A stretch of 64,000 nt of DNA, taken from positions 17,866,457 to 17,930,456 of the forward strand of contig NC_049986.1 of the NCBI RefSeq assembly GCF_000003815.2, read 5' to 3'. The notes beneath the pieces are model-generated. The model worked only from the letters and a program-made list of their open reading frames with translations, was not told where the DNA came from and made no database searches. Source of the DNA: Branchiostoma floridae. Its lineage: Eukaryota > Chordata > Leptocardii > Amphioxiformes > Branchiostomatidae. This document shows positions 32,301 through 43,200 of this stretch, one piece after another; within the stretch, counting starts at the first letter, position 1, and each line of letters opens with the position of its first letter. A program made the translations under genes and the position numbers.

Positions 32301-34846
32301 AGTGACAAAGACGACCGTCAAAAAAGCGAAATTTCTGTCTTTCCGTGAATGGAGAAACAGTGAAAGACTCGCAAAGAGCTTTGAATTTTATAGGCTTATA
32401 TGGATTTCCTTTTACAAAAGTAACCTTTTAGAATAAAGAATGACATGCAATATCTAAGACATTTCACAAAGAAAATAATATCAGTGGGTCAAAAACGAAA
32501 TGTTCCTTACGCATTTTGCCAATTTTGAACGTGAATTGTTCACGTCCGGTAGATTGTAACGCTCAGACGGTGAACCACATACAAATTTGATTCGTATTGT
32601 TGTGAGACAAACTAACGTTAAACAACAGATAGTGTGTTTCTGTTTGATTGTCCATGCATTAATAGATCCAATATTTCTTTCAATATACCGCGAAGTGTGT
32701 GGATTACTTTGCAGTGCAATATAATCTTAGGCGCCAGGGAGAGCTGCTTGTTGGACTGAATTGGTGTTCTGATAACAAGACGACACAACCATATACCACG
32801 AAAGAACATGAAAATATGATTGTTTGTTTGTTATATCGCGTTGTGTGTCGCTCCAGTTTCGGGGCGTCTTGAATATGATATCCATAAAATCAAAGCTATG
32901 TGGCAGCTTTTGACTCGTACAGACGTAGAAAGTCTTCTTCATTGATATGATTAAACTTATAATGCAGCTTTTTTTTATTACTTAACCGAGTCCTTTCTTC
33001 TTCAGGGAGGCCCCGCTCATCTGTACCTGAAGAAAAACAAGGTGACAACAGTCGCCAAACTGAAGAAAGAAGGCAGTGAGGACATGGTTTGGTAAGAACA
33101 GATTATAACGTTAAACGTTTCAGTCCGTAAAGTACCAGGATGGATATGCGTAACAATCCGTTTCTTCTTATCGAAGTTTTAAACAAAAAGTGCAGCTAGA
33201 TGTGCAAAGGTTAGGTCGTTCAGTGTAACGTAACCCGAAGCTGCCGCGCCACTTGGCTGCGAAGCTGGTGTGAAATTCAATCATTACAACCCTTGCAGCG
33301 TCAATCAAGTAATTCATTTTGCGAAAACTTCTTCAGAACTGTTTTCATCACGTTGGTAAATTACTCATAGTGTAAGCTTAAGGTTCTTCAAAGACACAAC
33401 CAGAATTGTACTCACTTCCAACGTTTCGATGTCTATCAGAAACAGACCCAGTCATTCACCCTGATGATGATGTCAGATAGACATCGAAATGTTGGACACA
33501 GTGAGTACAATTCTGGTTGTGTCCTTGAAGAACCTTTCTATATATATGTGTGTGACACCGATTTTCCTTCTGTAGGTTCTGGAAGACACTGGGAAGTCTG
33601 ATGAGTAAACTGGAGCCTGACTCCACCGTCATACACATCATGGGCTGTAACGTCATGGGGTATCCCAAATATGTGGGCATTGATGTAAGTATTTGACTTC
33701 GATTTTTCCGATAGTTTCCTACCTTAATACGTTTTGTATCTGTGTTAGAAGCTATCAATAAACTGCACCAAATGCACCAGGCATTCGCAAAGGAACGCAA
33801 CCGGCGCCAATTGGTACAATTCGATTCGTCAACTAGAATTAACATTTACATTGCGAATTTGAAAAATTTCGCGATTCGCAAAAAAGCCAAAAGCTATGCA
33901 ATTTATATAAATATGCTCCGCAATGCATCATAAATAAACTCGCAAAGGTGGCACACATTCCTAGCGCATATTTTATCGCAGTCCAGTAACCAGCTTAAGT
34001 TGTTGTTCCACCTCTCTCCCCAGCTGTTTGAGTACTTACAGGAACTGATGAAGCCTTCCATTGTTAAATTCGAGGCTCCATTGGAGGTTTCCATTAAGGG
34101 TGAGTAGGACCGTTGTACTTTGCCATTGACCAAATATGTCAACAGACATAGGAATGCTATGTTTTTCTCAGAACGTTTATGAAGACCTCCGGGTGAAGAA
34201 TATATGCAAGGACAATGTAATATCTACTACTGGATAAGACTAAAAGATTATTTCCGTACTCTTCTTCAGCGTCACCCAGAATGATTTTTAGAATTCGTTC
34301 ATGTCCGAATCTTAATGCAGTTGTAGAGATTGTTTCTTGGAACTTTTAGAAATAGGAAATATCAAACTGAGATAACAGCATGGGGAGTAGGCTCTATATG
34401 GCATGGACGATAACATTACTGTCAAACCTGCCCAAGAACAGGTCACCATAGACAAGATTCGTAATGCTTATGTCCAGTGTCAAAGGAAAAAAAAGCTATC
34501 CAAGGCACCACCAAAAAGGTGGTCTTTATGTGTAGGTGATCACTTATACAGGCTTTACGTACTGTAGTTGAATGTGTGTCAAAACGGAAAGCATGTATTC
34601 ATATTTAAGCACAGTGTTTCTTCTCTCAAACTTTTTTCCTATCTTCTTTCATCTTCAGGTAACGCTATAATAGGGAGTTACTTTGACAGAAACAAGTACA
34701 AGCTGTGGAAGTCCCAAAAAAACTCCAACAACTTAGAAAAAGTGTTTGGGCTTCGATCTTCGACATCAACATCAAGAGCAACGTCGAGAGTTGCTATGGT
34801 ACCAACAATTACAAGCTGTGGAAGACGTACCGATACTCCATCTTAA
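25579..34846 (+). CDS. DUF4347-like (caspase-fold) domain protein, paralogue A, 10 exons
   Basis: Exons: 25579-26377, 27127-27228, 28324-28451, 29747-29827, 30396-30429, 31217-31287, 33006-33091, 33576-33684, 34024-34099, 34659-34846. All are GT-AG and phase-compatible, giving 557 residues. Residues 1-266 are a basic, Ser/Pro-rich disordered region ending in a Cys cluster (YPYCEVCCGNG). Next is a charged helix (QQRKERREHREQPWTEDTPE) and a NELQLNIDNYKGDIVDLRW helix. Residues about 344-500 resemble DUF4347: strand VLVVSY, DHQNDSFDKIL helix, GGPAHLYL, strand VIHIMGCNVMG (Cys458), LFEYLQELM helix. In DUF4347 the loop before GGP-like residues carries His; here it is Lys405. Function is unknown; a pseudo-protease or scaffold role is inference. 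Its partner at 37.3-45.3 kb has the same eight internal exon lengths. AATAAA motifs lie at 35069 and 35176. Confidence 0.85.
27353..27690. mobile_element. MITE with GGGTTCACA(T/C)GTGCGTATA inverted ends
   Basis: The left GGGGTTCACATGTGCGTATA and TTCAAGTCCGTATGAGGTC are inverted at the right (GACCTCATACGGACTTGAA, TATACGCACGTGTGAACCCA). Lies in intron 2 of paralogue A. Confidence 0.7.
28573..28640 (-). mobile_element. Second-family SINE fragment
   Basis: TTCAGTAGCAGGGTATATTT, TACAGGAAGGGGTTGCTACC and CTTCCCCCTTAA match the 3' end of the copy at 25.31-25.36 kb. Confidence 0.6.
30030..30225 (+). mobile_element. SINE 3' part
   Basis: ACGTTAAGAACCACACTTAT, CGAAAAGAGTAAAGGCCCAT and a tail with AAACCAAACAAAC match the 3' half of the SINE at 12.03-12.42 kb. 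Lies in intron 4 of paralogue A. Confidence 0.65.
30766..30865 (+). repeat. Dispersed repeat with GGTCAGACGTTTCAGATA core, copy in paralogue A intron 5
   Basis: GCAGTTACTCAAGCAACTGG, then ATTTTGGAAATGGTCAGACG and TTTTGTCAGTGAC. Related copies are at about 34861-34960 (+), 38284-38385 (-) and 41532-41635 (+), all within or beside the paralogue pair. Confidence 0.7.
31801..32020. mobile_element. Fold-back MITE, TTCACCTTTATCCG family, best-preserved copy
   Basis: Left GATAGTTCACCTTTATTCGC and right GCGAATAAAGGTGAACTAGC pair nearly perfectly. Inner arms ATATCACGTTGATGGACGGT and CCGTCCGTCAACTTGATATC also pair. Lies in intron 6 of paralogue A. Confidence 0.8.
33391..33528. mobile_element. Fold-back element, ACGTTTCGATGTCTATC family, copy 2
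   Basis: GACACAACCAGAATTGTACT pairs with AGTACAATTCTGGTTGTGTC, and CAACGTTTCGATGTCTATC with GATAGACATCGAAATGTTG. Lies in intron 7 of paralogue A. Confidence 0.75.
33576..33684 (+). CDS. Paralogue A, exon 8: GCNVMG motif exon
   Basis: 109 nt, identical in length to 38244-38136 of paralogue B. It encodes FWKTLGSLMSKLEPDSTV and IHIMGCNVMGYPKYVGID. The hydrophobic strand followed by G-C-N-V resembles the catalytic-cysteine strand of DUF4347 (typically LLYGCNVA). Confidence 0.9.
34659..34846 (+). CDS. Paralogue A, last exon with altered C-terminus
   Basis: Encodes GNAIIGSYFDRNKYKLWKSQ, then NSNNLEKVFGL, where paralogue B stops. Here the frame runs on through RSSTSTSRATSRVAMV to a TAA at 34844-34846. 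The extra tail comes from a partial duplication of the same exon read in another frame. Confidence 0.75.
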
Positions 34847-35015
34847 ATAGACCATATAGCAATAACTCAAGCGGCTACTGGATATGAGTTTGGAAATGGT
34901 CAGACGTTTCAGATAACATCTGTTATCTTTTGTCTTGACGTCAGACACTGAAGGGATCGTGTTGGAGAGTAACCTAGATAGAGTGTTCGGACTTTTATCT
35001 TCAACCTGTATATTT
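34775..35015 (+). pseudogene. Broken extra copies of paralogue A terminal exon
   Basis: A second copy of the terminal motif (NYKLWKTYRYSILNR) is readable in the +1 frame at about 34805-34855. A third piece, ESNLDRVFGLLSST, lies at about 34962-35010. A copy of the dispersed repeat also seen at 30.77, 38.3 and 41.5 kb (about 34861-34960) separates them. The remnant of the original end matches SNLDRVFGL of paralogue B. Confidence 0.65.
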
Positions 35016-35284
35016 TTTCAAGTTGTTTTATCCAATCTTTATCAACTAGGTGTTGTTCGTATCTTGATAATAAAATCACGAATATTAGATCGATGACTTG
35101 TTGAAATGTCTGTCTTTCCTTGATTGATAAACTAGACTAAGTATAAAACTATAATAGTGTACTATAATCTTACAGAATAAAGACTACTATTGAAAACAAG
35201 CTTTCTAATGATACTCCATACTATATAATTGGTAAGTAACAACGGAGAAATGATCAAATTTACTTTTCCGAACTGTTTAGAGAG

Positions 35285-35286
<2 letters not shown>

Positions 35287-35321
<35 letters not shown>

Positions 35322-35335
35322 GCACAAACACACAC
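35287..35335 (+). repeat. (CA)n microsatellite
   Basis: About 16 uninterrupted CA units, then CTCACGCACAAACACACACA. Confidence 0.95.
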
Positions 35336-35696
35336 ACTCCCTGTCAGTAAGGCGAGGGGTCTGACGTGTTTGCACGTAAATGTGGAGGCTTTATGGCAGC
35401 TTGTCAAACATCGCCTTTGATGCAGGCCATAAATGACAGATTTGTGAACACTTGACATCAGATAAAGTTCACCGTGTCATTTACTGTGTTGTTTCTCTCC
35501 TTGTCGCCCCTATATACGTAAAGGTCAAGGTCTGACACACTAGAGTTTTATGGATGGCATTCACGGTGATACACGCAATGCTTCCAGTCTGTCCTATCGC
35601 CAAGACGAGATGTTCGGACCTTCAATGAACACAGCAAACCATTCTACAGTAAACACCATTAAAAACCTTTAACAGTATAATAGCAGTAAAGGGAAG

Positions 35697-35900
35697 GTGG
35701 CGTCAGATGGCAGAGTGGCTGGGCAAGCGGAGAGGAGATTGAGAGTTCAGGGGTTGATTATTGACACTTTTGGCTAGAAGTTGTGCCCTTGGGAAAGGCC
35801 CTTTACATGACTTCACCTAGGTGTAAAAGTGAGTACCCGAATTTGATTGCGGGGGATAAAATGCAATCAATGGCATTTCAAGTCATGAGGACACAGACAC
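35697..35900 (+). mobile_element. tRNA-derived SINE downstream of paralogue A
   Basis: Box A TGGCAGAGTGGCTGGGCA, box B GAGTTCAGGGGTTGAT, and core TTGGGAAAGGCCCTTTACAT. Confidence 0.7.
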
Positions 35901-36679
35901 GAGGAAGGTGATTATCATCGTCTAGCTGATAATTTTTTCCTTTTCTTTATCTTAAAAGAAACATTCAGTTGATTGATGCAATATCTTTTAAAAGATCTCA
36001 AGACGATTCTTTCATTTTATGCTTTTATCAATGTTGATTCCTCTAACGTTAGTCAATTCGAAAGTCATAGAAGCTGTGAATGAAGAATCTATTGTTCTCT
36101 AAACCATACACTATATGTTTAGTCATTTGTTCAACCTTCCTGACCTCTTGAATTAATGAAGACAACTTTATTTTGGTAAACTTTATTTTTCTACATTATT
36201 ACTGATCATGACATCTTAAAATGGTTCTATTACATACTGTACAAGTCAGGGGTGTCAAAGATTGTTTTAAAAGAAATGATGAAGCTTGGAAGTTATAGCA
36301 ATTAGAGGGAAAGGAAAAGAAATGGCAACAGGGGTTGACATAAATTCTAACTCCCCCTGAAACATGCAAAATGTTCTAGACTAAAGACCATACAGTCTCA
36401 ATCACATAACAGATTTTTATACAGAACAAGTGAATAATATTATCAAAATTGACTATGTTGACTAACTTTTGACACAGTAACTGCTAATATAAAAGTATTA
36501 ACAATGTCATAATCTAAACAGTATACATTTCATTCATGAGATGCATAAATTCTGGTTTTCTTGACTGAACTTTCTGTAAAACTTAAACTACACATCTACA
36601 GACTTTCTCAGAGTTAACTTGTTAAGTTTTTTTTTATCCTACTGCTATGCAAACAATGATGATAATGATGCATGATATA

Positions 36680-36900
36680 ACGTTAGTTCACCTTTATCCT
36701 TGGGGTGACCTTTATCCGTTGTCTTTAAAAACAGCACATTGAGGAGTATTAAGTCTGCGGACAGTGCTTTCAAATTTGCAGTATTTTCAAAATGTTCTGA
36801 TTTGAAACCACTGTCTGGTGACTTCATATACCTAAATACGTTTTTTTCTTACAAACAACGAATATAGGTTACCCTCGGATAAAGGTGAACCAGCGTTACA
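36680..36900. mobile_element. Fold-back MITE, TTCACCTTTATCCG family, between the two paralogues
   Basis: ACGTTAGTTCACCTTTATCC at the left is inverted as GGATAAAGGTGAACCAGCGT at the right. It occupies the spacer downstream of both convergent genes. Confidence 0.75.
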
Positions 36901-37285
36901 TGTAAGTAACCTAAAGGTGTGACACTGACAGGTTGAAGGTAGCCTGGAGTCCAGCCTTATTGTGCTTTTAGTCGCTCCCCAAAGGTCCGCTTCTGCCAAT
37001 GTTGGTTTGGTGAAAGTAAACAAAAATGTTCAATTGAAGGCCTTATATGCTATGCTAGATATACTACAAACTTTTAAGGCAAGTTCTCACCAGTTTTTCT
37101 CTCCTGTAGATTGTGCTGTAAGTGGGTGTTTAAGTCTGCAATATTCAAATGGCTACAGGAGTCACATACATGCATCAAGAAAAACTGGCATATTATGGAT
37201 GAGAACTTGACTTTGTGGTATATTCAGCATAGTATAGTAGAGTTTTCAACAGGACCTTTTTGTTTCATTTTGCAACAGTTGAAGC

Positions 37286-40200
37286 TCAGAGTCCAAACAC
37301 CCTGTCCAGGTTGGAGTATCTCTGGGACTTCCACAGCTTGTACTTGTTGGTGTCAAAGTAACTGTTAATGACAGCATTACCTGTGTGGAAATCAAACATG
37401 GAAACAAAATCAGCATCATGAGAAAGTGGTAGGTTTTAGACAATTCATTTATCACATATTCAGGTACATGACTGTTATGATATATTCTACAGTGATTTAT
37501 GATCTTTTTTACTGAGTGTGCATTTATTGAAAAGGATACTTTTTGTAATATTTGATTTTCATCTCTGCTTAACATATCTTAAAGCAACCTTTACTACAAA
37601 ATGTCAAATGGTACTTCTGTCATTTTATCAAATGATTCTTCTTTCCACAGTTAAGTCAAGGCTTTCCCTTTGTAGAAAAAAGGATACTTACCCTCGATGG
37701 ACATTTCTAGTGGAGCCTCAAATCTAACAATGGATGGTTTCATCATCTCCTGCAAGCACTCAAACAACTAGGGGGGCAAAGGAAGAACTCTTTTTAAATC
37801 AAAGGCTACTCTATTTCAACACCATAAGTACTCCCTTAATCTTGAAATTAGCAAAGAACATCACTGTATGTACATTAGGAAGGAAGAGTTTGAAGATCAA
37901 ATGCCTCCATGAAATCTTAAGAGTTTCTTGTATGTGCTGTAAAATTGTAGTTCTTTAAGCATGCAAATACCTTTTCATTTAAATTTCAACGATTGACAAG
38001 TCTTCAACCAACCTAGAGATAGAAAAGATGTTTGGAATTTTGCAAAATTGGCAGAAAAATCCATTTACACCCTGAGTATATTATATACTATGTATCAGAA
38101 GAAAGGTTAAAAAATGTAGTGCAGACTATACTTACATCAATGCCCACATATTTAGGATACCCCATGACGTTACAGCCCATGATGTGTATGACTGTGGAGT
38201 CAGGCTCGAGTTTGCTCATCATGTTCCCTAGTGCCTTCCAGAAACTGTGTATGACAAATAGAAGGGAGTATCAACACTAAGCAAAGATATGACTCAGTGA
38301 CACTGACGAAAGATAGTGGATGCTATCTGAAATGTCTGACCTTTTCCAATATCATATTCAATTGCTTGAGTAACCGCTTTTTGGCATATCTTATTACCTG
38401 GATGTCTAATCTTCATTGAAGTATCAAGACACTAGTTCATCTTTATCTGTGGGGTAACCTACATTCGTTGTACCAGTTTGTACCATGTATGTAGTGCAAC
38501 CCGCCAATCAGCACCAAGGACAGTTATCACCAAATTGTGTGCAAGAAACAGGAGAGTATCAACTCAGGTTCACCTTTATCTGAGGGGTGACCTATATCTG
38601 TTGCATTAGTTTCTACAACGTATGTACTGCAACCAACCAATCAGCACCAAGGACAATTATCACCGCCCTTCCACTCAATGAAGTTGATGGACGGTGGTTT
38701 CAAATAACACTAGAACACTGCATGAAACATATAATGCAGTTTGAAAACATCATCTGTTGAATTGATATCCCTGCTTTTATATACAGCAGTTATAGGTTAC
38801 CCTGCATATAATGGTGTAATAACTAGTGTTATATCCAGGCAAAATTAATGCATGAAGATTAGGGCCCTCTCCCATATTGACCATCATTATCTGGATCACA
38901 AGCATTCTCAATGGACGTATTTCAAGGACACATTCAAGTAACATTCATTTGTTACAGCACAGTGGGAACAATCGATGTTTAGTAACTTGTAAATTGATAG
39001 GTCAAGTTCGTCTACACATCACAAGTTCCTTTAAAGTTCCAGAAGTTCGTTTTTTCTGTCCTTACCAAACCATGTCCCCATGGCCTCCTTTCTTCAGCTT
39101 GGCGACTGTCGTCACCTTGTTTTTCTTCAGGTACAAGTGGGCGGGACCTCCCTGGGGAACACATTCAAGATTTCAGAAGACTGAAAATTCATGGTGAGTG
39201 AATTTTGTCATGTTGAAAACAGTACAATACACATGTTGTGGCCCTCATATGTCATAAGACATAGACATTACATTAATACACTGAGTAGCTTGTGAATCTG
39301 AGACATGGAATACAGCATAAAATATCAAATATTGTCTTAACTATGTAACATGCATTGGCATAATACCGGTAGTAAGACTTATACCGGTAGATTAAAAATA
39401 CTGGAACTTAAAGAGATCTACACATGCAACAATAGTTATTTCTGAGCTGTGCACACTTCAGACATCTAGGTGTCCAATACATCATTTACAAAGCATCGAT
39501 AACAATGCATTCGAAGACAACAAGGCCAAAAGTTTTCAGTATCTTTTTCGGGGTAGGCAGCTCGTCGTGGGACGAACACACTGTCACATTCATTGCCAAA
39601 TTTATAGATCATAATTACACATGCTCACGGCACAAGACGAACATGATTCAACAACAATCTTGAATTTCTGTTGGTGACCTACAACTCATGTAAAAGTGTG
39701 AAGAACCGTTGCATAATAGCCCGGATCTACGACTGAATGGGCAAAATTGAACGTACGCAGCCATTTTCCCGCCATTTTTATATCTACGCTAGCAGTGAAG
39801 TGTTACGTCATAGCGGTTGTGACGGACAGAAGTTAAATGAAAATTCTTGACAGTATACGTCCGTTTTCTCATGACATTTTGTATGCTCATGCAGGTTTAT
39901 GTTTTATGCATTTACTGACAGAAAAGGAAGGAACATCAGAGGATGTATAAATGTACATAGCGGCAGTTAATTGTTCCGTGTTTCTTCCTACCGGTATTTG
40001 TTACCCCCTCCCAACCACGCGCCTGTTCGCCGTGTAATTCCGTGGCGTGTTACAATTACAATATTACGCTTTTAGCAGGACAAGAGTGGCAAAAAAGTTA
40101 CACAGAAGAAGTGGCAAGGGTAACCTATAACAGCAACATGTAAGTGGAGAAAATGATGCGTTGACAATTTGTCAAATCAGCATGGCTAGAGAAATCGTCG

Positions 40201-43200
40201 TAAACGTACCGGTATTATGATAATAGATGTTAACAGGCAGTCCAATCAGACAGTCTCTGCTGGAAGGCTCTCTGACTTTAAGCTTGTTCTAAATACTGAG
40301 GTAGTTGATTCCAGATATGGTCTGACACTGGAGTGTAAATTTCTTTGTGTTCAGGAACAGAATTGTGCAATTATGGATTCTATCATCACAGATGAGCAAC
40401 TTTAATTCAAATTTCATGACTTACTTGCATGTACATCAGCAATGACTTAGCCTTGCATCCTGGACAGTAGCTAGTCAACTTGCTCTGAATAGCACCTGTA
40501 AATGACATAACATTAAGCAGCTCATGATGAGAAATTGTTGTGGGAAGTGTGACAAGAATGTGTCTTGGAGAAATTTACAATATGCAATATCTATTGTGTT
40601 CAAACTCTGCAAACTGTCATTGAAAAACCAAAACAGAAATTTTGTTAAATCCTTATTTATTCAAATCACATTGATTTTATGATATAGTTCTATGTTCACA
40701 CAATGAAAACATGGTAACAAAGGCTGTACATTGCTGAGGATGCATTTTTCATAAGCTAAAAATTGCTCACAAAGTGTATAAGAAGAAAACAGATTTGAAG
40801 AGCTGAAAACTTACTCAGAATCTTTTCAAAGCTGTCGCTCTGGTGGTCCTGAAATAACAGATATTTCAAATACATATATAAATTTTATAATACATGTATT
40901 TACTAAAGCAATGGGATATGCTTTTGGAACAAATTTGCCTCTTTGACTTTTCTCATATCTACTGTATACTTGATATTTTCGGTTCTTATGTGAGAAATGT
41001 CTACAGTTATGAGCAAATATCTTGTTTTTCCAATGTACAAGACTGTTTCACCACAACAAGCTGCTAGCTGCCAAGAGGCCTGAAATCTAATAATTCTCAG
41101 TCTCATCAAGACCTTCCTACATACCAAATATCAATACAATCAATCCTGGCCTTCACAAGTTATTGCTGGTCTTATACAAACACACACACACAAACACGAC
41201 CACCACCCAAAATATAACCTTCTTGGTGAAGGTGATTAGAAACAAGTGATGAGTAGGATACTTACATAGGAGACCACCAAGACAGAAGGATCTTCCTTCA
41301 CAGTCAGGGGGAGAAACTTGGCCTTTGGTACAGTGGAGGAGACCAGCTGCAGGGAGAATGTACAAGAAGGTTAGAGTGAGAAGTGGTCTTGATATTTCTA
41401 GCTTTGAGGTTATATTCCACTGACCGTGATACAACAGACACTCCCAGCAGGTATGTGCAAATTCATTGTGCTTGGAAAGTTCCCCTAACTCATTTTCACA
41501 AGTACAGTGGACTGGAGCTAAACATCCCCTACGTCAACAAGCAGTTACTCAAGCAGCTAGATATGATTTTGGGAATGGTCAGACGTTTTAGATAGTATCC
41601 ACTATCTTTTGTCAGCGACACTGAAGAGATCTAAACAAAATTTGTCATTGGCTTGTTTGTTTGACCCTCTATTTATCAATGACAAGCTTAAATTGACCTG
41701 CAGGCTTTCTACTAAGGTTTCATTTTTCAGCATCCTTGAACATGATGTTCCACATTTTGTTGCACGTAAAACTTCATTCACATATTCTCATTCATAATTA
41801 ATAAATGACATACTACCAGGGCTGCTAAGGCATAACTAATAAGTCTATTGTTCACCTTTTATATGTATTTATTGTCAGTTAAATTACTTGTTTGAATTTC
41901 ACGATTCATCTGCCCTCGATCACCCTTTCATTCTTCAAAGTATGAGTTGATTTTTAAGAATCCTGATACTTTTTCTAAGGAATGGAAATGGTATATCCTG
42001 TATTTTATGACTAATCTTTACTCTATGACATGTTTAAGAATACCAGAAAAGAAAATTTGGGCTCGTCAGAAAAACTACAATGATTGTAAATTTTCAAAGT
42101 TTCATGTTTTTAAGACAAGATCGTCTTTATGCCAGTGAATCCTTAAAAAAATTGTTGACTCTCTTGAGTTAAAGAAGAAAATGTGATTTGCTCACAACTG
42201 CTTTCTATGGTAAGATTGATATTTTCTGATCCAGATGTGGTCACAAACAAGACAAATTGTCTGCCTCTCTCAACAGACATGCTGAACAAAAGAATTATGT
42301 CAAAGATAATTGCATGAGGTACATTGTGAAAAGAATTGTCAGAATTCTGACATTTGGGAAATATTTGTTATGTTCGCAAGGACAATGGCACATAGATTTG
42401 GCAGAACAGTGCCGCAGGGCGATAAGTATAGAATATATGTTACTGTATTGAGGGTTAACATGCAGGAATTTATCATTTCATTTTTTCATTGTGCCGGTAA
42501 AGTTCAGTAGGAAAAGAATTGATGGACACTATTCAGAGGAGTTCATGCACAGAATTTGGGCAAGTTTACAGACTAAAGATATCTGTGGGGGGAAACAGAC
42601 ACTGTTTTTTGCTCAGTACAAAATAAACCCTTTTTCCTTTATAAGAAGACAGGGAGTTTAAAGAAGGAAAACTATGTTTCTGTACTTTTTCACTCAAAAA
42701 CAACTGTTACATCGAAAAGTTAACAAATAATATTGAAAACCTGTAGCTTGGGGATCAAACTACATGTATACAACTACATATGAGTGTAGTGTTAGAATGG
42801 CATTAGCAAAACGCAACTTAGAATTTGTCTCTAATCATATAATAAGACAATTTGGTGCTTACCACAACTCTGGGAGGGGTGAGGAACCCGTGTGCAGCCA
42901 GAGCGGCTTTCTCCTCCAGCTGTTCTCCCTTCCATCGCAGACTGACAATGTCGTCCTGGTAACCATCTATGTTCAGCTGTAGCTCATTCCCTACATAAAC
43001 AGGACAAGTTAACCTTAAATAATGCTGGAAATATTCTGGACAATGAAATAATCAGCTGTAAATTTTGAATTTAGAGGCACATTTTAGCATAACGTTTATT
43101 GTATCATCATTCCATATTCAATGTGTTAATAAACAATGCAAAACAGACTAAGCTTCCATTATTAATTGGTATCACCAAGAAAAACACGCTAGCTTGATGT

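Noticed and set aside
42863-43020. Plus-strand reading of the paralogue B exon 3 region
   Set aside because: It is the complement of a real minus-strand exon (NELQLNIDGYQDDIVSLRW), confirmed by the matching 128-nt exon in paralogue A.
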